The notes under the pieces were generated by a model. It saw nothing but the letters and a program-made list of their open reading frames with translations, was not told the origin of the DNA and made no database searches. A DNA stretch of 45,083 nt. Source: Planctomycetia bacterium. Lineage in GTDB: Bacteria; Planctomycetota; Planctomycetia; Pirellulales; Thermoguttaceae. The stretch covers positions 2,559-47,641 of the forward strand of contig JAUNAI010000002.1 of assembly GCA_030527705.1 (NCBI GenBank). Reading direction: 5' to 3'. Below are positions 7,284 through 13,359 of the stretch, one piece after another; the first letter of the stretch is position 1; the number at the start of each line of letters is the position of its first letter. Both the position numbers and the translations under genes were made by a program.

Positions 7284-8480
7284 ATGAAAGTTTTAGTGGC
7301 AAATATCGGCTCGACCAGTTTTAAATACCGTCTTTATGACATGACGGACGAGTCGCAACTTGCGAAAGGGCGAATCGAGAGAATCGGCGAGGCGGAAAGT
7401 CCTGTAGAAGTCGAGGTAAATGGACGGAAAATCGTTGAAACGCTTCCTGTTCCGGACCATGCAGAGGCGGTACGTCAGTGTCTGAAACAGCTCACGGCTC
7501 CTGAAACTGGTTGTCTGGCGGACTCGTCGGAAGTCTCCGCGATTGGCTTCAAGGCAGTTCACGGTGGGCGCGTGACGGGCGTGCAGATTGTGACGGATGA
7601 AGTTCTGGAAGCGATGGAGGAAATGGTTGACATTGCGCCAGCTCATAATCCGCCGTACATCGCTGCTATGCGTCAACTCCGTGCGCAACTTCCAGAAGTC
7701 CCGCTTGTCGCGGCGTTCGAGACTGGTTTTCACGCAACTATTCCCGTGGCGAATCGGACTTATGCCGTCCCGGATGAGTGGATTGAAGAGTACCAGATTC
7801 GTCGTTTCGGCTTTCACGGCGCAAGTCACCGTTTCATCTCCGTCCGTGGTGCGGAACTATTCGGCGGGAAAAATCCTCGGATCATTTCCTGTCACTTGGG
7901 CGGTTCCAGCTCGCTGTGTGCGATTGCCGATGGAAAAAGTCGTGCGACGAGCATGGGAGGAAGTCCGCAGGGTGGATTGCCACAGAATAACCGCGTCGGG
8001 GATTTCGACCCGTATCTGTTGCCACACTTGATGAAACGGACCGGAAAAAGCTGTGAGGAAATCCTCGCGATTCTCGGAAAACAGGGCGGTCTACTCGGTC
8101 TGGGAGGCGCAGGGACGGATATTCGTGACATTATGGCGGCTCTCGATAATGGCGACGAGAAGGCGAAACGCGCGATTGACGTGTACGTTTTCGACATTCG
8201 GCGTTATCTCGGCGCGTATCTGGTGGAACTCGGTGGTGCGGATATGCTCGTTTTCACGGGCGGAATTGGCGAGAACCAGTGGCGGATACGTGAAATGGTC
8301 TGTCGGAATTTAGAATCGTTCGGAATCATTCTGGACCCCGAAAAGAACCAGTCCTGTCGCGCGGTAGAAGGGTGTATCAGTACGGATGACAGTCCAGTAA
8401 AGATTTACGTCATTCCCGCGAATGAAGAGATTATCGTTGCCCGACAGACGGCGGAAGCGGTAAGTGAAAAGAAAAATTAA
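7284..8480 (+). CDS. ackA: Acetate/propionate-type kinase of the BMC operon
   Basis: AckA transfers phosphate from an acyl-phosphate to ADP, giving ATP and the free acid. In this operon the likely substrate is the acyl-phosphate made by PduL (lactyl- or acetyl-phosphate; inference). The 398 residues are the normal family length. Visible family motifs are VANIGSTSFKYR (start, phosphate-binding N/S/S), HNPP, FETGFHATIP, RRFGFHGASHR, CHLGGSSSLCAI and FTGGIGENQWRIR, ending with the usual IPANEE segment. No targeting helix is evident, so it may work outside the shell. AAAGG precedes the ATG, which was chosen for that reason. A structured region sits upstream and a repeat element directly downstream. 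Confidence 0.93.
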   Translation: MKVLVANIGSTSFKYRLYDMTDESQLAKGRIERIGEAESPVEVEVNGRKIVETLPVPDHAEAVRQCLKQLTAPETGCLADSSEVSAIGFKAVHGGRVTGVQIVTDEVLEAMEEMVDIAPAHNPPYIAAMRQLRAQLPEVPLVAAFETGFHATIPVANRTYAVPDEWIEEYQIRRFGFHGASHRFISVRGAELFGGKNPRIISCHLGGSSSLCAIADGKSRATSMGGSPQGGLPQNNRVGDFDPYLLPHLMKRTGKSCEEILAILGKQGGLLGLGGAGTDIRDIMAALDNGDEKAKRAIDVYVFDIRRYLGAYLVELGGADMLVFTGGIGENQWRIREMVCRNLESFGIILDPEKNQSCRAVEGCISTDDSPVKIYVIPANEEIIVARQTAEAVSEKKN

Positions 8481-8632
8481 ACGCCTGCGACGTAGTTGCG
8501 ATCAAAAGTTTTTTTGAAGGGGGAGTCTGAGGGGGGAACAATTTTTCAAAAATGTTCCCCCACTCACAGGCGTAATTTCTTTACAGGTAGCAAGTTTCTC
8601 CCGAAGGGTGAAATCTTGCGTTGGTGTTTAGC
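8481..8632 (+). repeat. BMC intergenic structured element, copy 2
   Basis: Copy 2 begins right after the ackA stop. Stem A is TGCGAC (8486-8491) with GTTGCG (8495-8500); it has G-U pairs, yet its sequence differs from copies 1 and 3. Stem B is GGGGGAAC (8532-8539) with GTTCCCCC (8554-8561), enclosing ATTTTT/AAAAAT. Stem C is CAAGTTTC (8591-8598) with GAAATCTTG (8610-8618), carrying the same one-base bulge as the other copies and capped by CCC-GAA-GGG. ACGCCTG (8481-8487) can pair with CAGGCGT (8567-8573), an outer stem not seen in the others. The GGTAG motif before stem C and GTTGGTGTTTAGCCTA after it are shared with copy 1. Stem D is missing. Confidence 0.8.
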
Positions 8633-8661
8633 CTATTTCCCAATATTTACGGATTAAAATC

Positions 8662-8967
8662 ATGTTTATAGGAAAAATCGTTGGTTCGACAGTTGCGACG
8701 CAGAAGCTCGACACGCTCCGGGGGTGGAAACTTCTAGTGGTGGAAGCATATCGAATCGATCCGGCTGAGCAGAATTCGCTGATTCCGACGGGGCGCACGC
8801 TCATTACGCTCGACACGCTCGGTGCGGGCGAGGGAGATTTCGTGCTGGTTTGTCAGGGGTCCAGTGCGCGTATGACACCAGAAACGAAACCGATTCCGAC
8901 CGACGCAGTGACAATTGGAATCGTGGATACTGTGAATTTGGGAAGTCGTGTAGTGTTTCAGCGGTGA
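8662..8967 (+). CDS. BMC-P shell pentamer protein 1 (EutN/CcmL family)
   Basis: A 101-residue EutN/CcmL-type protein that should form pentamers capping shell vertices. It has the family start MFIGKIVGSTVATQKLDTLR, a central LDTLGAGEGDFVLVCQGSSAR (about residues 50-70), and the end VTIGIVDTVN. It is the longest match to the family among the three BMC-P genes here. The ribosome site is weak (GGATTAAAATC before the ATG). It follows repeat copy 2 and is followed by pduP after 63 bases. Confidence 0.93.
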   Translation: MFIGKIVGSTVATQKLDTLRGWKLLVVEAYRIDPAEQNSLIPTGRTLITLDTLGAGEGDFVLVCQGSSARMTPETKPIPTDAVTIGIVDTVNLGSRVVFQR

Positions 8968-9030
8968 AAAGACCGAAAAAGACTGAAAAAAACCGAAAAC
9001 CGAAGTAAAATAAAGTAAAAGATAGCGAAG

Positions 9031-10467
9031 ATGAAGATTAGCGAAAATACGATTAACAAGATTGTTGCGGAAGTCATTCAGCAGATGGGTGGGACCGCGA
9101 ATCCGCCGGCTCCGACGCGCTCTTATGTCGGACATTTCGGGCAGTTTACCGACTTGGACGATGCGGTTCAGGCGGCGCGTTACGCTTTTGAACAGCTGGA
9201 AAAAAAGTCGATTGCGGAACGGAGAATGGCGATTGACGCGATTCGGAACGTGTCGAACTCGAATGCTGTGGAACTCGGCACGATGGAAATGCACGAAACG
9301 AAAATCGGTCGGTTGGACCACAAAATCGAGAAACAGCAGGGCGTCGGACGCGTCACGCCAGGTATTGAGTTTCTACGGAGTGAATGTTTCAGTGGTGATT
9401 GCGGGCTGACGGTTATTGAACACGCGCCGTACGGGGTGATTGCGGCTGTTTCACCGGTTACGCACTCCTTGCCGACGGTGACTTGTAACGCGATTAATAT
9501 GATTTCTGCGGGGAACACGATCGTTTTCAGTCCCCATCCGGGCGGGAAAAAAATTGCGTCTCTCGGCGTGAAAATGTACAATCAGGCGATTTACGACGCT
9601 ATCGGAATCGACAATTTAATGACTATTTTAACGGAACCGACCGTGGAAAACGTGGAGAAACTCTTCGCGCACGAGTTGGTCTCGCTGATTAACGTGACTG
9701 GCGGTCCTGCGGTGGGGCGTGTGGCGCTCCGTCAGCAGAAACGCGCGATCGTCTCCGGTCCGGGAAATCCTCCGGTGGTCGTGGACGAGACGGCAGATCT
9801 GGACCGTGCGGCTCGCGGAATCATTTACGGCGCGTCATACGATAATAACCTGCTCTGCCTTGCGGAAAAAGAGGTTTTCGCGGTGGAGAGCATTTTCGAT
9901 GAACTCATGGACGCCATGAATCGAGCAGGCGCGTATCGACTCTCTCCCAGCCAGGTCGAAGCGTTTACGGAAAGAGCGATTACGTGGGTCGGTGAAGGTG
10001 CTGATCGCCATCCGGTTCCCTCGCGTGACTTCCTCGGTCAGTCTCCGCACGACATGGGACAGCTCATGGGGTGGAATATTCCGGAAAATGTCGAATTGCT
10101 TTACGGTGAAACGGATGAATTTAACCCGTTCGTCACGTGTGAGCAGATGTTGCCATTCCTGCCGTTCGTGCGTGCGAAAGATGTCGACGATGCGATTCGG
10201 CTGGCGGTCAAGTATGAGCACGGTTTCCATCACACAGGAATCATGCACTCGCGGAACGTTGAAAACCTGACGCGGATGGGGAAGGCTCTCGACACGACGA
10301 TTTTCGTCAAGAATGGCGCGAGCGTCGCGGGTCTCGGAAATGGCGGAGAAGGTTACGCCTCCTACTCCATCGCCGGTTGCACAGGGGAAGGCATCACCAA
10401 TCCGCTCGTGTATACCCGTTCGCGACGGTGTACGCTGGTCGATTCGTTACACATTCTGGGAAAATAG
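9031..10467 (+). CDS. pduP: CoA-acylating aldehyde dehydrogenase, BMC cargo
   Basis: PduP oxidises an aldehyde to the acyl-CoA with NAD+. In PVM-type loci the proposed substrate is lactaldehyde from fucose or rhamnose breakdown. The 478 residues carry the Aldedh fold with the catalytic cysteine C276 in SYDNNLLCLAEKEVF, a nucleotide-binding region (SPVTHSLPTV, SPHPGG) and the GGPAVGR segment. The N-terminus MKISENTINKIVAEVIQQMG is a short amphipathic helix followed by a Pro-rich linker, the usual PduP encapsulation peptide. It sits between two BMC-P genes; the second BMC-P starts 13 bases after its stop. Confidence 0.95.
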   Translation: MKISENTINKIVAEVIQQMGGTANPPAPTRSYVGHFGQFTDLDDAVQAARYAFEQLEKKSIAERRMAIDAIRNVSNSNAVELGTMEMHETKIGRLDHKIEKQQGVGRVTPGIEFLRSECFSGDCGLTVIEHAPYGVIAAVSPVTHSLPTVTCNAINMISAGNTIVFSPHPGGKKIASLGVKMYNQAIYDAIGIDNLMTILTEPTVENVEKLFAHELVSLINVTGGPAVGRVALRQQKRAIVSGPGNPPVVVDETADLDRAARGIIYGASYDNNLLCLAEKEVFAVESIFDELMDAMNRAGAYRLSPSQVEAFTERAITWVGEGADRHPVPSRDFLGQSPHDMGQLMGWNIPENVELLYGETDEFNPFVTCEQMLPFLPFVRAKDVDDAIRLAVKYEHGFHHTGIMHSRNVENLTRMGKALDTTIFVKNGASVAGLGNGGEGYASYSIAGCTGEGITNPLVYTRSRRCTLVDSLHILGK

Positions 10468-10480
10468 AGGGTTCTAATTC

Positions 10481-10744
10481 ATGTTTCCGGCGAAAGTTAT
10501 CGGTAAAGCGGTTTCGACTGTTCGGCATCCGTCCCTCGCGGGGCAACGACTGTTGATTGTTCAGCCGCTGATGTTGGATGGCGTTTCGCCGGAGGGGTTT
10601 CCGCAACTGTGTCTCGATTCGGAAATTGGTGCGCGCGTCGGCGACCGAGTCATCATCACGAGTGACGGAAGTCTGATTGCAGATCAGGTAAAGAGTAAAA
10701 ATTGTCCCGCACGGTGGTCGGTTTTAGGGATTATTGACGAGTAA
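10481..10744 (+). CDS. BMC-P shell pentamer protein 2 (EutN/CcmL family)
   Basis: An 87-residue EutN/CcmL-type vertex protein: start MFPAKVIGKAVSTVRHPSL, central LDSEIGARVGDRVIITSDGS, end WSVLGIIDE. It is shorter than the first BMC-P and has its own version of the central loop. GAGG precedes the ATG by about 10 bases. It starts 13 bases after pduP, so it is translated from the same message. PVM-type loci usually encode three BMC-P proteins, as here. Why three are needed is not known to me. Confidence 0.92.
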   Translation: MFPAKVIGKAVSTVRHPSLAGQRLLIVQPLMLDGVSPEGFPQLCLDSEIGARVGDRVIITSDGSLIADQVKSKNCPARWSVLGIIDE

Positions 10745-10780
10745 AAAAATCAAAAGAAAAACGTTTCAGGAAATACGGTA

Positions 10781-11632
10781 ATGCAGAATTTAGAGGTTCA
10801 GGCAGTCGAAAAACTCGTTCGCGCAGTGGTGAGCGAGGTTTATCGCACGCAGAACTCGTCCGTTCCCCGATTTAGTAAAGGGAAAACGTATGAGAAACGT
10901 GTTTCTGTGCCGATTTTTGCCTCAACTCCAGTTTCCGCCTCAGCTCCGGTTCCAGTTCAGATTCCCACGCCAATTCCCACGCCGATTCCTGAAAAGAAGG
11001 GCGAAAATTCCGTTAAAACGCTGAAATCGGACGAAATTTTACTCGATAAGCAGGTGATTACGCTCCGGGATGTGGAGAATTTACCGCGTTGCGTGCGTCG
11101 GGTGATTGTTCCTCAGTCCGCTATTTTAACGCCGTCCGTGCGCGATGAACTTTCGGAACACGAAATCCGTCTTGCACGTTACTCGGCAGAGGCGATTCAG
11201 GCGTTTTTGTCCGTAATTTCCGAGGTGACTGGGAACGCGCAGACACAGATTAACCATTCTCGGCTGGGTGCGCTAGAGGTTTACTCGCTGTTTACGCCGT
11301 ATCATCCGGAAGCGTTATTTCCCCACTGGACGCGGTGTGGGTTACGCCCAAATCTCCGGAGCAGTTTCGTCTGTTTTGACGGAATTCGCACGTCAATGGC
11401 GAAAAATGAAACGCTCAACGTCCTCTTCACTTCCCGTGTGGACGAGGCATTATGTCGGCTTCACCGAGATGAAAAAATCTGCGCGATTCACTCCGTTCAC
11501 CCTGAAAAACTGTCGGTACAGTGGAAAGATTTTCCGTCGGCGAATACGCTGGTCGTGAATCCGTCCGAAATCGGAATTTACCTTGCTGGTCAGGTCGTCA
11601 TGCGTGGCGCGGAGCTGTTTTATCACGGTTAA
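10781..11632 (+). CDS. Unknown BMC-locus protein with cargo-like N-terminal helix
   Basis: I do not recognise this 283-residue protein. It starts with an amphipathic helix (LEVQAVEKLVRAVVSEVYR, residues 4-22) like the encapsulation peptides of PduL and PduP. A Pro/Val/Thr-rich linker follows (about 45-75, with repeats of PxP), then a globular part (about 85-283). The globular part contains VIVPQSAILTPSVRDEL (about 108-124), a TPxxRD arrangement that I recall from other BMC-associated proteins, and ends with NPSEIGIYLAGQVVMRGAEL. Position, helix and linker argue that it is a luminal cargo or scaffold protein. No catalytic motif is evident. It lies 36 bases after BMC-P 2 and 35 bases before BMC-P 3. 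Confidence 0.75.
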   Translation: MQNLEVQAVEKLVRAVVSEVYRTQNSSVPRFSKGKTYEKRVSVPIFASTPVSASAPVPVQIPTPIPTPIPEKKGENSVKTLKSDEILLDKQVITLRDVENLPRCVRRVIVPQSAILTPSVRDELSEHEIRLARYSAEAIQAFLSVISEVTGNAQTQINHSRLGALEVYSLFTPYHPEALFPHWTRCGLRPNLRSSFVCFDGIRTSMAKNETLNVLFTSRVDEALCRLHRDEKICAIHSVHPEKLSVQWKDFPSANTLVVNPSEIGIYLAGQVVMRGAELFYHG

Positions 11633-11667
11633 AAACGGACGAAACGGACGAAACGGGAGAAAACATC

Positions 11668-11982
11668 ATGAAACTCGTGAAAATTGTCGGGCATGTGACG
11701 CTGGCGAAAGCGCATCCGGCGGTGGAAGGCGCGTCGTGGAAAATTGCAGTTCCTCTGCGTGAGGAGGACTTGGCAGAGTTGGATGGGGTTTCGTTAAGTG
11801 AACAGGTGGAAAATGCCGACATAACGAGTGAGGAATTCGTGATTTACGACTCGATGGGCGCGGCGGAAGGACAATTCGCGGGCGTCGGCGAAGGGCGTGA
11901 AGCGGTGAATCCGTTTTATCCAGAATATAAGCCGGTCGATGCGTATTGTGTGCTGTTTTTGGACCGAGTGCATTTAAAATAA
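11668..11982 (+). CDS. BMC-P shell pentamer protein 3 (EutN/CcmL family)
   Basis: A 104-residue EutN/CcmL-type protein: start MKLVKIVGHVTLAKAHPAVE, central FVIYDSMGAAEGQFAGVGEG (about residues 62-81), end YCVLFLDRVHLK. The reading frame is open further upstream, but the ATG at 11668 has GGGAGA about 7 bases before it and gives the canonical family N-terminus, so I start it there. Compared with the other two it has an inserted acidic stretch (LREEDLAELDGVSLSE), possibly a different surface on the vertex pentamer. Repeat copy 3 begins 12 bases after its stop. Confidence 0.9.
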   Translation: MKLVKIVGHVTLAKAHPAVEGASWKIAVPLREEDLAELDGVSLSEQVENADITSEEFVIYDSMGAAEGQFAGVGEGREAVNPFYPEYKPVDAYCVLFLDRVHLK

Positions 11983-11994
11983 AAAAGAAAACAA

Positions 11995-12186
11995 GAAAAG
12001 CAAGCGTTCGCAGAACGCGATTAAAAAGTTTTTGAAAGAGGGGTCTGGGGAGAAAACAATTTTCAAAATGTTTTCTTCCCACGGGCGTGGAAGCGAGACG
12101 GGTAGTCGATTCCTCCCGCAGGGTGGAATTCGGCGTAATGAGTTTATCTTTACTCCTAAATCGAGTTTTACTAAAACTCACACGCC
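11995..12186 (+). repeat. BMC intergenic structured element, copy 3
   Basis: Copy 3 lies between BMC-P 3 and the aldolase. Stem A is GCGTTC (12004-12009) with GAACGC (12013-12018), loop GCA. Stem B is GGGGAGAAAAC (12047-12057) with GTTTTCTTCCC (12070-12080), 11 pairs with one G-U, enclosing ATTTT/AAAAT. Stem C is TCGATTCC (12106-12113) with GGAATTCGG (12125-12133), the same bulge, capped by CCC-GCA-GGG. Stem D is GAGTTTT (12163-12169) with AAAACTC (12173-12179). GGCGTG (12084-12089) can pair with CACGCC (12181-12186) to enclose C and D. The stem sequences differ from the other copies but the pairing is kept. The aldolase starts 64 bases later. Confidence 0.8.
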
Positions 12187-12249
12187 ATTTCCAAAAGACA
12201 AAACACAGATTTTTATTCAATACAGATTTAATTATAAAAGGAAAGTAAC

Positions 12250-13083
12250 ATGCCGAGCATTTATCAGGTGAAGCAGGAAATCTGCGCGATTGGCGACCGA
12301 CTTTATAAACGCGGGTACGCGGCTGGGAATGATGGAAACATCAGTTTTCGGATTAGCGAAAATGAAGTGGTCTGCACGCCGACGATGATTTCTAAGGGGT
12401 TCATGACGCCGGATGACCTGTGTATTGTGGACATGAACGGGAAACAGTTGTCCGGGAAACGGAAGGCGACGAGTGAAATCCGTCTTCATCTGACGATTAT
12501 GAAAGAGCGTCCGGAAGTGAAGTCGGTCGTTCACTGTCACCCGCCATTTGCGACGGCTTTCGGGATGGCGCGTGAGCCGATTCCGCCGTGTGCGTTGCCG
12601 GAAATTGAGATTCATCTGGGCGAGGTTCCGATTGCGAAATACGCGATTCCGGGCGGTCAGGAATTTGCGGATACGGTGTTACAGTTCGTGCACAAAACGA
12701 AAGTCGTCGTGCTCGCGAATCACGGAACGGTCAGCTGGGGTGAGAATCCTGAACAGGCTTACTGGTACACGGAAATGCTGGATGCGTATTGCCACATGTT
12801 GATTCTGGCGAAATCGATTGGCAACGTCGGTTACTTCACGAAAGCGGAAGAGGAAGAGCTTCTTGCACTGAAAAAGAAGTGGGGAATCGACGACCCGCGT
12901 TTCGAGATGAAGGACTGCGACATCTGCTCGAACGACGTTTTCCGCGACAGCTGGAAGGAAGCGGGACTTGCGCACCGTGGTTTCAATCCACCGTCTTTCC
13001 GTGATGAAAAACCGGAAGAAGATGATCAGGAAGCTCTCATCGCCGAAATTACGAAACGTGTGGTGGATGCGCTGAAAAAATAA
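12250..13083 (+). CDS. Class II aldolase (fuculose/rhamnulose-1-phosphate type), BMC cargo
   Basis: A zinc aldolase of the class II aldolase/adducin family, 277 residues. Metal and catalytic residues are visible: E76 in TSEIRLH, H95 and H97 in HCHPP, and H158 in ANHGTVSWG. In PVM-type loci this enzyme cleaves L-fuculose-1-phosphate (and probably L-rhamnulose-1-phosphate) to DHAP and L-lactaldehyde. It is longer than plain fuculose aldolases. A linker with Cys residues (DCDICSNDVF) leads to a C-terminal amphipathic helix (EALIAEITKRVVDALKK, about 261-277), which fits a C-terminal encapsulation peptide. AAGGA lies 7 bases before the ATG. It is the last gene of the operon and is followed by a terminator. 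Confidence 0.92.
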   Translation: MPSIYQVKQEICAIGDRLYKRGYAAGNDGNISFRISENEVVCTPTMISKGFMTPDDLCIVDMNGKQLSGKRKATSEIRLHLTIMKERPEVKSVVHCHPPFATAFGMAREPIPPCALPEIEIHLGEVPIAKYAIPGGQEFADTVLQFVHKTKVVVLANHGTVSWGENPEQAYWYTEMLDAYCHMLILAKSIGNVGYFTKAEEEELLALKKKWGIDDPRFEMKDCDICSNDVFRDSWKEAGLAHRGFNPPSFRDEKPEEDDQEALIAEITKRVVDALKK

Positions 13084-13106
13084 ATGTGGTAAATTTTAAT
13101 GAAACG

Positions 13107-13139
13107 AAAGGAAGAGGCGGTGATGTTTCTTCCTTTTTT
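13107..13139 (+). terminator. Rho-independent terminator of the BMC operon
   Basis: AAAGGAAGA (13107-13115) pairs with TCTTCCTTT (13128-13136), and the T-run continues to 13139. It lies 24 bases after the aldolase stop. Confidence 0.75.
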
Positions 13140-13144
13140 GTTTT

Positions 13145-13189
13145 GGGATTTTAGAAGTGCGGAAAAATACGTAAATTGGTTAAAATCCC
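13145..13189. other. Inverted repeat in the gap before the acyl-CoA synthetase gene
   Basis: GGGATTTTA (13145-13153) is repeated in inverse at 13181-13189 (TAAAATCCC), 27 bases apart. It follows the operon terminator and precedes the next promoter. It may be a second terminator-like stem or a protein site; no function can be assigned. Confidence 0.35.
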
Positions 13190-13277
13190 TCCTGTTTTCC
13201 TTTCCTTTTTTATCCAAGAATTTCCCATAAGTCACGTTTTTTCTCGTGTTTCTGCTTAAAAATTGCGCCCCTACCGC

Positions 13278-13305
13278 TTTACAGAAATTTTTGAAGTGGT
13301 ATAAT
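13278..13305 (+). promoter_or_regulatory. Sigma-70-like promoter of the acyl-CoA synthetase gene
   Basis: TTTACA (13278-13283) and TATAAT (13300-13305) are 16 bases apart, with TGG directly before the -10 (extended -10). The predicted transcript starts near 13312, giving a leader of about 48 bases. This separates the gene from the BMC operon. Confidence 0.65.
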
Positions 13306-13359
13306 AAGTTTAATATGGAGTAACTATATTTCACATGTCTTGAGAAAAGGAGCCGATTC

